Shown: piece after piece, positions 41,882-50,276 of the stretch
Numbering within the stretch: position 1 is the stretch's first letter
Layout of the letters: every line of letters starts with the position of its first letter
Assembly (NCBI GenBank): GCA_963818225.1
Contig: CAWFRO010000013.1
Location: 186,001 to 250,000, forward strand
Direction: 5' to 3'
Origin: Palsa-504 sp963818225
GTDB taxonomy: Bacteria > Actinomycetota > Actinomycetes > Streptosporangiales > Streptosporangiaceae
Length of the DNA stretch: 64,000 nt
Notes under the pieces: generated by a model
What the model saw: the letters and a program-made list of their open reading frames with translations, nothing else
Databases searched by the model: none
Told to the model about the DNA's origin: nothing
Made by a program: the position numbers and the translations under genes

Positions 41882-42982
41882 TTACTGCGCACCCAGACGC
41901 TTGATGAGGCTGTCCTCCCAGCTGAAGTCGAAGTGCAGCGATTCATCGAGCTTCTCTCGCCGGAACCAGTCGTAGGTTTGCTCCACCGCGGCCGCGAAGG
42001 TGTACGCGGGCCAGAACCCGACGTCCTCCCGCAGCCGCTCGATCGAGAAGAAGGTGCTGTCGTTCCAGTGGTGAATGTTCGGCGCGAGCCGCTGGATGAG
42101 CCCGCGGACGTCCACCGCCCGCGGGTCACGGGCGGTGATCGTGGCCGCCGCTGAGTCGCCGGACTGGCTCATCCGCGGCAAGCCCTGGCGAGTCGCGCCC
42201 TGCTCTGCCTGGCCCGCGTAGATCTCGTCCATGACCTGGGCCGGGACGAACACCTTGTGCGGGGTGACGCCGACAATTTCCCCGCAGGTGTCGACGTACG
42301 CCTCGTCGCTCCAGTAGTCGCGGCCGGTGAGGTTGTAGCGCTTGCCGAAGGTCTGCGGCTGCATCATCAGCATGCGCATGGCGACCGCGGCGTCGTCGAC
42401 GTGCCCGATCTGGCTCAGCGTGGTGCCGTCGCCGGGGATGAGCACCGGGCGGCCGAGCAGCAGCCGCTGGAACATGCGCTGCTCGCGGTCGGCGATGATG
42501 TTGTTCGGGCCGAACACCATCGAGAACGGCACCACGGTGGCGGGGAAGCCGTTCGTGCGGTACTGCTCGAACAGATACGCTTCGACCTTGAGCTTCTGGG
42601 TCCCGTACTCGGTCTGCCTCTCCGAGCGGTCGACCGGATCGGACTCACGGATCGGCAGCACCTTGGCCCGGGCGTAGATGACGGTCGAACTGGCGAACAC
42701 GTAGTGACCGATTCGCCCCCGGAGGATCTCGACCAGCGGCTGCACGTCGGCGAGCGCGTAGCCCGACGTGTCCTGGACGACGTCGAACTCCTCGGAGGAG
42801 AGCACCTCACGCAGCTGACCGTGATCCGTCCGATCGGCGTAGAGCCGGCGTACCGAACGCGGCAGCCGCGCGTTGCTCTGGCCCCGGTTGAGCACCGTGA
42901 CCTCGTGGCCCCACTTGGCCAGCTCCTGCACGAGTGCGAGCCCGTTGAACCGAGTACCGCCCATCACCAGCACCTTCACCAC
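41882..42982 (-). CDS. NAD-dependent epimerase/dehydratase family protein (extended SDR)
   Basis: 366 residues; the start is one of two adjacent GTG codons after GGAGG. MGGTRFNGLALVQEL is the cofactor loop, YVFASSTVIYARAK and the YGTQKLKVE pair carry the catalytic Tyr and Lys, and SQIGHVDDAAVAMRML is typical of extended SDRs. The missing dinucleotide-sugar motifs and the catabolic setting suggest a reductase or isomerase rather than a sugar epimerase. The sequence just before its start (ACGGAGGTGCAG) also precedes the BVMO gene. Confidence 0.85.
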   Translation of the reverse strand: MVKVLVMGGTRFNGLALVQELAKWGHEVTVLNRGQSNARLPRSVRRLYADRTDHGQLREVLSSEEFDVVQDTSGYALADVQPLVEILRGRIGHYVFASSTVIYARAKVLPIRESDPVDRSERQTEYGTQKLKVEAYLFEQYRTNGFPATVVPFSMVFGPNNIIADREQRMFQRLLLGRPVLIPGDGTTLSQIGHVDDAAVAMRMLMMQPQTFGKRYNLTGRDYWSDEAYVDTCGEIVGVTPHKVFVPAQVMDEIYAGQAEQGATRQGLPRMSQSGDSAAATITARDPRAVDVRGLIQRLAPNIHHWNDSTFFSIERLREDVGFWPAYTFAAAVEQTYDWFRREKLDESLHFDFSWEDSLIKRLGAQ

Positions 42983-44010
42983 TGCACCTCCGTTGCGGTT
43001 GACGCCGTCGTCTGTCGCGGGCGTGATGTGATGAACACCGGTCGACGCGACCTATTGGATATATTTATGCACTGATAAAACAGTTAAACGATAGTTCCCA
43101 CGCAAGAGCAAGTCCGGCGCTCAGGCATCCCACCCACCGACCCGGCGACGACTTCGCCGCGACCGGCATCCCGGTACTCAGCCCCCCACCCGACAGCATG
43201 CCAGCCGAGAAATGATGGCAGGTGCCGCAGCAGCGAAGAATGAGGAAATGAAAGGTGCCATGGCAGGGCTCAGCCCTGAGAGACGGCCTGCATCCGGCGC
43301 AGCGGCACGGCGTCCCTGCCCCCCTCATTCACCACACACCGCTACTGACCGGCGAGAACTCGGCTATGAGAAGGCCTGGGCGGTTGGGTGAAGACGTCCC
43401 GGCCAGGTGCCTAGAGCGCGTCCTCAGGCGGCTTGACCCGGGCCTGATAAGACACCGGCGTGAAGATCGAGGATCTCAGCCATGCTTCCGGTTAGTTTGT
43501 GAAACCTTGGGCTGGGGCCCCAGATCGAATACGCGGTAGATCGAGTATGCCCTGGGGCGTTTCGAACGCATAGCGCTGCTCACTCAGCGCGAGGAGGGTC
43601 CGCATTTGACCTTCCGGATGGCGTTGCCGCCGCCGGTAACCCGGCAGGGGTTGAGGGTTCCCGGGAAGTCATGGGTTCTCCTGCGTGGCCTTGTGGGCGA
43701 ATGGCCAGCGGAACCCGATGCCGACGTGGGGGATGATGCCGGCTCCGATGAAGCTCAGAGCGGCGGTGGTGAGCCCCTTGTTGCCAGCCCCCCGACAGCC
43801 AGCTCCGGCTGACCGCAGATGGGGCGCTGGTCCGGTCCCGGCGCGGCGGCGGCAGCGGTACCGGGACGTCATCGGCTAGCCGACGGTCGTCAGGTCGCGG
43901 GCCACGACTATCAGGTCGCGGGCCAGGACTACAAGCTTCTGCGGATTCGGGCGAAGGCTTGGCGATCTTAGCGTGATCGCAAGGAATCCGGATGACAGGA
44001 GGCCCCAACG
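42983..44010. other. Long intergenic region
   Basis: 1,028 bp between divergent units. The left end (43049-43100) is markedly A+T-rich and probably contains the promoter for the epimerase-tcuA-tcuB run. At 43512-43558 CTGGGG occurs three times, including the palindrome CTGGGGCCCCAG and a 7-bp inverted repeat GCCCCAG/CTGGGGC. A 37-residue minus-strand reading frame (43492-43605) has GGAAGG six bases before its ATG but no known relatives. No complete gene is supported. Confidence 0.45.
43890..43931. repeat. Two adjacent 21-bp direct repeats
   Basis: TCAGGTCGCGGGCCASGACTA occurs at 43890-43910 and 43911-43931 with one mismatch. The 21-bp period equals two helical turns. The pair ends 79 bp before the small gene that opens the WhiB operon, so it may bind a regulator. 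Confidence 0.55.
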
Positions 44011-44217
44011 ATGGAACCGGCACCGGCAAGACCACGCCATGAGGCGGTCGATCACGACGGCCTGCTCGTGCGTGAATGGCGGGTGACACAGCTCACCCGG
44101 CTGGGGATCCCGTGGCCGCTGGCCCAGGCCGCCGCCGACCACGTCGACTGGCACCAGGTCGCCAAGCTGGTGCGCCGCGGCTGCCCGCCACGGCTCGCGC
44201 TCCAGATCGTCCGCTGA
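44011..44217 (+). CDS. Small conserved-type protein upstream of WhiB
   Basis: 68 residues from ATG 44011 with GGAGG nine bases ahead. The body is an amphipathic helical segment (LLVREWRVTQLTRLGIPWPLA) followed by QVAKLVRRGCPPRLALQIVR. It has no signal peptide or metal motif beyond one cysteine. The strong ribosome site and the 10-bp gap to the WhiB gene support it as a real first gene of the operon. Function unknown. Confidence 0.65.
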   Translation: MEPAPARPRHEAVDHDGLLVREWRVTQLTRLGIPWPLAQAAADHVDWHQVAKLVRRGCPPRLALQIVR

Positions 44218-44227
44218 GGCAGTCCCG

Positions 44228-44611
44228 ATGGCCAGCAGCCTTGCCACCGACGATGCCTTGTGGGCCCGGGTCGCCAGGCAGGCCCGGTGCGCGGACAGCG
44301 GCCTTGACCCCGACCAGTGGTACCCGGTCAGTATCGAGCCAGCCCGGGCCCGCCGCGAGGCAGCGGCCGCGATCGCCGTCTGCACCAGTTGCCCCGCACG
44401 GGCCCAGTGCCTGGAGCTGTCGCTGCGGCACTGGGACATCGGCCAGCACGGTGTCTGGGGCGGCCTGGTCGCCACCGACCGCGCACACTTGCGCCGCCGG
44501 TGGCCCGCCGGCCACCGCGGACGCCGCCGGACTGCCGTGTCCGGCATGATCGTGCGGCCGCCATTCCCTCCGGTGCCGTCGGGCCTGGTGCAGGGCGGGG
44601 ACGCACAGTGA
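44228..44611 (+). CDS. WhiB-family iron-sulfur transcriptional regulator
   Basis: 127 residues with GAGG before ATG 44228. The four cluster cysteines are Cys21 (ARCADSGLD), Cys52 and Cys55 (VCTSCPARAQ) and Cys61, followed by the GVWGG turn and a basic RRRW region. Wbl proteins bind a 4Fe-4S cluster sensitive to O2 or NO and regulate transcription, often with the housekeeping sigma factor. The stop overlaps the next start (GTGA), so it is co-translated with the KdpD-like protein. Confidence 0.93.
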   Translation: MASSLATDDALWARVARQARCADSGLDPDQWYPVSIEPARARREAAAAIAVCTSCPARAQCLELSLRHWDIGQHGVWGGLVATDRAHLRRRWPAGHRGRRRTAVSGMIVRPPFPPVPSGLVQGGDAQ

Positions 44612-45798
44612 GGGCTGAGGCCAGGCCCCGGGGACCGGCGTCCCGCGGGCGGCTGCGGATCTACCTGGGCTACGCACCCGGTGCCGGCATCACCTGCGCG
44701 CTGCTTAGCGAGGGCCGCCGGCGCGCGGAGCACGGCACCGACGTGGTGGTGGCGAGCGCGGACACGCACGGCCGGCCGGACACCGAGGATCTCCTGGCGG
44801 GTCTTGAGGTCATTCCCTCCGCCAAAGTCCTATACCGGGGCGCGCTGGCCGAGGAAATGGACCTCGGCGCGGTGCTGGCTCGCGGCCCCGCGGTTGCGCT
44901 GGTAGACGATTTCGCGCACCGCAACGCCCCCGGCCAGCGCCATCGCGCACGATGGCAGGACGTCGAGGACCTGCTTGCGGCGGGAATCGACGTGATCTCC
45001 ACCGTCCGTGTCGGGCACCTGGATTCCCTCGCCGACGTGGTGGCGAAGATCACCGGCGCTGTGCCCTGGCAGACTGTGCCCGATTGGGTCGTCCGCGCCG
45101 CGGGCGAGGTCGAGCTGGTGGACGTGGCGCCGGAGGCCTTGCGGGACCGGCTGGCCCGCGGCCACATCTACCCGGCAGACCAGGTGGAGGCGGCGCTGGG
45201 CGGCTGGTTCCAGACGGGAAACCTGTCGGCGCTGCGCGAGCTTGCCCTGCTGTGGCTAGCCGCCGCGCTGGCCGGCCGCCCGCGGCGGCACCTTCCCGGT
45301 GGCGGCGATCCCGGCAGCGGTCAGGCCGGGGAGCGGGTGGTGGTCGCGCTCAGCGGTGGCCCGGAGGGCGAGACTCTGATCCGCCGGGCGGCCCGGATCG
45401 CGGCCCGGTCCGGCGGGGACCTGCTGGCGGTGCACGCCGTCCGGTCTGGCCGCCCGGCCGGCTCCGGCCGGGCCGTGCTCGCGGCCCAGCGCCAGCTGGC
45501 CGAGTCGGCCGGCGGCACCTACCACCAGCTCGCCGACGAGGACATCCCGGCGGCGCTGCTGGCCTTCGCCCACGCGCACAACGCCACCCAGCTGGTGCTT
45601 GGTGCCACTCCCCGCACCTGGCTGACCGCGCTGCGGCCCGCAGCCAGCATCAGATCGCGGGTAATCCGCCGCGGCGGCGGACTAGACGTGCACATCGTCA
45701 CCAGCACACCCACCGCCAGCCGTGCCCGGCCACGGCGTGTGAACCCCGGCAGAAAAGAGAACAGTGATGACACAGCGGAACTTAGGAGAGAGCCATGA
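44608..45798 (+). CDS. KdpD N-terminal/USP-domain protein without kinase domain
   Basis: 396 residues from GTG 44608. Residues about 15-215 match the KdpD sensor domain (RLRIYLGYAPGAG, AEHGTDVVVASADTHGRPDTEDLL, LVDDFAHRNAPG, LLAAGIDVISTVRVGHLDSL). Residues about 240-380 form a universal-stress-protein domain (RVVVALSGGPEGETLIRRA). The histidine-kinase and membrane parts of KdpD are absent. In the P-loop the usual GKT is GIT, so the lysine is lost and nucleotide binding through Walker A is doubtful. It is coupled to WhiB upstream and to the SRPBCC gene downstream by four-base overlaps. Confidence 0.82.
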   Translation: MRAEARPRGPASRGRLRIYLGYAPGAGITCALLSEGRRRAEHGTDVVVASADTHGRPDTEDLLAGLEVIPSAKVLYRGALAEEMDLGAVLARGPAVALVDDFAHRNAPGQRHRARWQDVEDLLAAGIDVISTVRVGHLDSLADVVAKITGAVPWQTVPDWVVRAAGEVELVDVAPEALRDRLARGHIYPADQVEAALGGWFQTGNLSALRELALLWLAAALAGRPRRHLPGGGDPGSGQAGERVVVALSGGPEGETLIRRAARIAARSGGDLLAVHAVRSGRPAGSGRAVLAAQRQLAESAGGTYHQLADEDIPAALLAFAHAHNATQLVLGATPRTWLTALRPAASIRSRVIRRGGGLDVHIVTSTPTASRARPRRVNPGRKENSDDTAELRREP

Positions 45799-46295
45799 GC
45801 ATTGTCGACGACGACCTGATCGAGCGCTCGGTCAACATTCACTGGCCGGACGGCTACGACCCCGGCCACGCCGACCTGTTCGCGCACAACACCATCATCA
45901 TCGACGCGCCCACCGCGACCATCTGGGCCAAGCTCGCCGCCGCCGCGGCCTGGCCCACCTGGTACTCCAACGCCAGCGACGTTGTCGTCAACGACCCAGC
46001 CGGAACACTCAGCGAGGGTGTCACCTTCAACTGGACCACGTTCGGCCTCAAGATCGCCAGCACGGTCGCCGAGTACGTCCCGCACACCCGTATCGGCTGG
46101 TATGGCACCGGCGATCAGCTACGCGCCTATCACACCTGGCTGCTCATCCCCCGCCACGGCAAGAGCACCTACGTCGTCATGGAAGAAACTGGAATCGGCC
46201 CCGCCGCACGACACCTCGCCCAGACCAATCCCGGTCACATGCACCGCGGTCACGACCTGTGGAACATCAGCCTCAAGTTTGCCTGCGAGAGCTGA
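45795..46295 (+). CDS. SRPBCC family protein
   Basis: 166 residues; ATG 45795 overlaps the preceding stop (ATGA). The domain shows IIIDAPTATIWAKLAAAAAWPTWY, followed by VTFNWTTFGLKIAST and RIGWYGTGDQLRAYHTWLL, and a C-terminal helix (HRGHDLWNISLKF). It binds a hydrophobic ligand, unknown. As last member of the WhiB operon it may supply or sense a small molecule. Confidence 0.82.
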   Translation: MSIVDDDLIERSVNIHWPDGYDPGHADLFAHNTIIIDAPTATIWAKLAAAAAWPTWYSNASDVVVNDPAGTLSEGVTFNWTTFGLKIASTVAEYVPHTRIGWYGTGDQLRAYHTWLLIPRHGKSTYVVMEETGIGPAARHLAQTNPGHMHRGHDLWNISLKFACES

Positions 46296-46342
46296 CCGCC
46301 CGCAGCCCGAGTCGCTGGGCGCCGGCCTCAGCCAGGCCTGAC

Positions 46343-46357
46343 GCCTGCCGGGCAGGC
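46343..46357 (+). terminator. Short GC hairpin after the WhiB operon
   Basis: GCCTGCC-G-GGCAGGC lies 47 bp after the SRPBCC stop. It is a compact hairpin without T-tract. The rest of the gap up to 46629 shows no gene. Confidence 0.4.
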
Positions 46358-46629
46358 TAACGCCGCCCGTCTGGACGCCGCGGCCCTGCGAGCCTGGTTA
46401 GGCCTGGCTGGCTCAAGGTCGCGATAGAGTTCCCCCCGCGGCCGGAGGGACGACGGAAGATCATCCCGGACGGTGGTGCGGCCGGAGCCGGCTGGCTGGC
46501 CGGCCCGTGTGGACCAGCGGATCCTTCGGCCGGATCGCCCGCGGGTGGCGGCGGCGGTTGCTGGCGCCGCGCGCGGGCGGCCTGTAGCGTGAACCTGGCG
46601 GGTGGCGTTATCCGCGGTGGCGGTTCCAC

Positions 46630-49416
46630 GTGAGGCCTGTGATGCTGCTCGATCGGCTCCCGGAACGCGCGGCGCTCAGCGAGCTGCTCGACGCGGCGCG
46701 GGCGGGGCGCAGCGGTGTGCTCGTAATGCGCGGGGAGCCGGGGGTCGGCAAGACCGCGCTGCTGGAGTATGCGATCGAGTCAGCGGCTGGCCTGCGGGTC
46801 GTGCGGGTGGCCGGGGTCGAGTCGGAGATGGAGCTGGCGTTCGCGGCCCTGCAGCAGTTGTGCGCGCCGATGCTGGACAAGCTAACGGGGCTGCCGGATC
46901 CGCAGCGTGCCGCGCTGGGCGTCGCGTTCGGCCTGACTGCGGGGGCGGCGCCGGACCGGTTTCTGGTGGGGCTGGCCGTGCTCAGCCTGCTGTCGGAGGT
47001 GGCTGAGCAGCAGCCCCTGTTGTGCGTGATCGATGATGCGCAGTGGCTGGACCGGGCCTCGGCGCTGGTGCTGGCGTTCGTGGCGCGCCGGCTGCTGGCC
47101 GAGCCGGTCGCGCTGGTGTTTGCCACACGTGAGCCCGGCGAGGAGTTCCGGGGCCTGCCGGAGCTGCCGGTCACCGGTCTGCGGGAGGGCGATGCGCGGG
47201 AGCTGCTCAGCTCGGTGATCAGGGGGCCGTTGGATGAGCGGGTGCGGGACCGCATCGTGGCGGAGACGCGAGGCAATCCGCTGGCGTTGCTCGAGCTGCC
47301 GCGAGGCGTAACGCCGGCGGAACTGGCCGGCGGGTTCGGCTTGCCGAGTGTGCTGGGTCTGCCCGGGGTGCCGGGGTCGGCGGGGCGGATTGAGGAGAGT
47401 TTCCGGCGGCGGGTAGAGGTGCTGCCGGCCGCCACGCAGCTGCTGATGCTGGTGGCCGCGGCGGAGCCGGCCGGCGATCCGGCGCTGGTGTGGGGGGCGG
47501 CGGAGCGGCTCGGGATCGGGATCTGGGCGGTCGCGCCCGCGGCGGACGCCGGGTTGCTGACCATCGGCGAGCGGGTGATGTTCCGGCATCCGCTGGTGCG
47601 GTCCGCGGTGTACCGGGCCGCGTCGCCGCCCGAACGGCAGGCCGCGCACCAGGCGCTGGCCGGTGCGACGGATCCGCGGGCCGACCCCGATCGCCGGGCC
47701 TGGCACCGCGCCCAGGCGACGCCGGGGCCTAATGAAGAGGTCGCTGCCGAGCTGGAGCGCTCGGCGAGCCGGGCCGAGGCGCGGGGCGGACTGGCCGCGG
47801 CGGCCGCCTTCCTGGAACGGGCGGCCGCACTGACCCTCGACCCGGCGCGCCGGGCGGGGCGGGCGCTGGCCGCGGCGCAGGCCATGTACCAGGCCGGCGC
47901 GTTCGATGCGACCCTGGGACTGCTGGCCACCGCGGAGGCCGGTCCGGCGGATCAGCTCCGGCGGGCCCGGGCGGACCTGCTGCGCGGCCAGATCGCGTTC
48001 GCGTCCAGCCGCGGCAGTGACGCACCCCCGCTGCTGCTGAAGGCGGCCCGGCAATTCGAGCCGCTCGACCCGCAGCTGGCCCGCGAGACCTACCTGGACG
48101 CGCTGGCCGCCGCGACATTCGCCGGGCGGCTCGCTCTGGGCGGCGGGATGCGCGAGGTCGCCGAGGCGGCACGGATGGCGCCGCCGCCGCCGGGGCCCGC
48201 GCGCCCGCCCGACCTGCTGCTGGATGGTATCTCCCTGGTGATCTGCGAGGGCTACCCGGCGGGGGCGCCGGTACTCCGCCGGGCGGTGAGCGCCTTCCGC
48301 GGCACGGATGTCTCCAGGGAAGAGGGGCTGCGCTGGCTCTGGCTGGCCTGCCGCGCCGCGCTGATCGTGTGGGACGACGACAGCTTTGACGTGCTGTCCG
48401 ACCGCCAGGTCGCGCTCGCCCGCGACGCTGGTGCACTTATCATGCTCCCCATCGCTTTTAACATGCGCTCGACAGCGCACCTGTACGCAGGGGAGTTCAC
48501 CCCGGCCGCCGCGATGGTGGCGCAGGCCGAGTCGGTAACCGAGGCGACCGGGAGCAGCATCGCGCCGTACGGCGCCGTCGCCCTTGCTGCCTTCCGCGGC
48601 CAGGAAGCGCAAGCCGCTCACCTGATCCGGACCGCCACCGACGATGCGGAGCGCCGGGGTGAGGGCCGAGCGCTCAGCTTCATTGGGTGGGCGGCCGCGG
48701 TGCTGTACAACAGCCTGGGCCGTTATGAGGAGGCGCTGGCCGCGGCGCAGCAGGCGAGAGAGGACTCCCCCGCGGTGCAGTTCGCCGAGTGGGCGCTCGT
48801 CGAGCTGGTGGAGGCGGCGGTGCGCAGCGCGGTACCCGAGCGCGCGGCCGGCGCCGTCCAGCGGCTGTCCGGCATCGCCCGCGCCTGCCGGACCGACTGG
48901 GTACTTGGTGCCGAGGCCCGCTCGCGGGCGCTGGTCAGCGACGGCGCGGCCGCCGAGAACCTCTACCGCGAGGCGATCGACCACTTCGGCCGGACCCGCC
49001 TGCGGGTGGACCTGGCCCGCGCCCACCTGGTCTACGGCGAGTGGCTGCGCCGCGAGCGGCGCAGGCGTGACGCCCGCGATCAGCTCGGCAGCGCGTACGA
49101 GATCTTCGACTCCATCGGCGCCGCGGCGTTCGCCGAACGGGCCCGCATCGAGCTGCGGGCGACCGGCGGGCACGCCCGGCAGCAGGCTACCGAGACGCCA
49201 GATACCCTCACCGCGCAAGAAGCGCTGATCGCCCGCCTGGCCGGCGACGGCGCCTCCAACCCGGAGATCGCCGCGCAGCTGTTCATCAGCCCCGCCACGG
49301 TCGCCTACCACCTGCGGAAGATCTTCACCAAGCTCGGCGTCAGCTCGCGCAATCAGCTTGCTCCCGCACTTCCCGCCCGGCCAGGCTCAGCACCGCCGGT
49401 CGCGCCGCAGGGCTGA
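46630..49416 (+). CDS. Large LuxR-family ATP-binding regulator (LAL)
   Basis: 928 residues (GTG 46630, or ATG 46642). Walker A is GEPGVGKT (residues 35-42) and Walker B is LLCVIDDAQWLD. The middle is TPR-like, with repeated helices. The LuxR helix-turn-helix at the end reads LTAQEALIARLAGDGASNPEIA and SPATVAYHLRKIFTKLG. Same architecture as the LAL at 24665, but clearly diverged. It precedes the secreted-repeat lipoprotein gene on the same strand and may control it or the molybdenum enzyme operon; this is inference. Confidence 0.92.
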   Translation: MRPVMLLDRLPERAALSELLDAARAGRSGVLVMRGEPGVGKTALLEYAIESAAGLRVVRVAGVESEMELAFAALQQLCAPMLDKLTGLPDPQRAALGVAFGLTAGAAPDRFLVGLAVLSLLSEVAEQQPLLCVIDDAQWLDRASALVLAFVARRLLAEPVALVFATREPGEEFRGLPELPVTGLREGDARELLSSVIRGPLDERVRDRIVAETRGNPLALLELPRGVTPAELAGGFGLPSVLGLPGVPGSAGRIEESFRRRVEVLPAATQLLMLVAAAEPAGDPALVWGAAERLGIGIWAVAPAADAGLLTIGERVMFRHPLVRSAVYRAASPPERQAAHQALAGATDPRADPDRRAWHRAQATPGPNEEVAAELERSASRAEARGGLAAAAAFLERAAALTLDPARRAGRALAAAQAMYQAGAFDATLGLLATAEAGPADQLRRARADLLRGQIAFASSRGSDAPPLLLKAARQFEPLDPQLARETYLDALAAATFAGRLALGGGMREVAEAARMAPPPPGPARPPDLLLDGISLVICEGYPAGAPVLRRAVSAFRGTDVSREEGLRWLWLACRAALIVWDDDSFDVLSDRQVALARDAGALIMLPIAFNMRSTAHLYAGEFTPAAAMVAQAESVTEATGSSIAPYGAVALAAFRGQEAQAAHLIRTATDDAERRGEGRALSFIGWAAAVLYNSLGRYEEALAAAQQAREDSPAVQFAEWALVELVEAAVRSAVPERAAGAVQRLSGIARACRTDWVLGAEARSRALVSDGAAAENLYREAIDHFGRTRLRVDLARAHLVYGEWLRRERRRRDARDQLGSAYEIFDSIGAAAFAERARIELRATGGHARQQATETPDTLTAQEALIARLAGDGASNPEIAAQLFISPATVAYHLRKIFTKLGVSSRNQLAPALPARPGSAPPVAPQG

Positions 49417-49694
49417 TTCCGGGCAGATCCGCGCACCGCGGCGGCCGTCCCGGCGTGGCCGGCTATCAAGACGCTATCCACCGTCGGGTCACGACTATCG
49501 ACACTTGCGGATGCGCACCGGCACGCAGCGAACATAGCGTGGATGTCATATATCAATCAACCATTGGCGGCCGCGCCAGCTAGGGCATTTGACGACGATA
49601 ATCCGCAGCCGTATTCCTGGGCATCAGCGAGGCTTGCGCGTTTGTCTCCGGTGCTAATTACCCGGGAGAAACGAAAAGAGAGGAACAAATACGT

Positions 49695-50192
49695 ATGTCA
49701 ATTTCCAGGCGGAAAGCGTCGCACTGTCGACGGATGCTGCTGGCGTTGCTGGCCGTCGCCGCAGGCGTGGCGGTCTTGGCGGCGTGCAGTTCGTCCGGCA
49801 CATCCTCCACAAGCAGCGCCAACACCCCCGCCAGCACCAGCAGTCCGGCCGCGGCGACCGCGGGCAGCCTGAAGACCGCCACCATCGGCGGCGCCACGGT
49901 GCTGACCAACGCCAACGGGTTCACGCTGTACTCGTTCGCGCCCGATACGCCCACCAAGTCCAACTGCGACGGGACGTGCGCGCAGAGCTGGCCGCCGTTG
50001 ACGGGACCGGCCACCGCAGCCGGGGTCACGGGCACCTTTGGCACCATCACGCGATCCGACGGGTCGGTCCAGGCCACCTTCGACGGGCACCCGCTGTACA
50101 CCTTCGTCGGCGACACCGCCCCCGGGCAGGCCAAGGGCAACGGCCTGAACGCGGCCGGCGGCCTATGGCACGAAGTCACCACCTCCGGCTAG
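49695..50192 (+). CDS. Secreted-repeat (PF03640-type) lipoprotein
   Basis: 165 residues with GAGAGGAA ahead of the ATG. A signal peptide (LLALLAVAAGVAVLAAC) ends at a lipobox (LAAC), and a Ser/Thr-rich linker follows. The domain has two short repeats: VLTNANGFTLYSFAPDTP with CDGTCAQSWPPL, then ATFDGHPLYTFVGDTAPGQ. These are the conserved YxFxxD elements of COG4315 proteins. They sit outside the membrane, and function is unclear (possibly metal or redox related). A sister copy of the domain is in the next gene. Confidence 0.9.
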   Translation: MSISRRKASHCRRMLLALLAVAAGVAVLAACSSSGTSSTSSANTPASTSSPAAATAGSLKTATIGGATVLTNANGFTLYSFAPDTPTKSNCDGTCAQSWPPLTGPATAAGVTGTFGTITRSDGSVQATFDGHPLYTFVGDTAPGQAKGNGLNAAGGLWHEVTTSG

Positions 50193-50276
50193 CGCCCCCG
50201 CCGGCAGCTCCTCACCGAGCTCCGGCAGCGGAGGCTACTGACCGGACCGCATCCGACCCACGCGGAGGACCGACAG

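Noticed and set aside
46882..49311. An 809-codon open frame opposite the second LAL gene
   Set aside because: High-GC codon use keeps the antisense frame open. It has no family motifs, while the plus-strand frame has Walker motifs and a LuxR domain.
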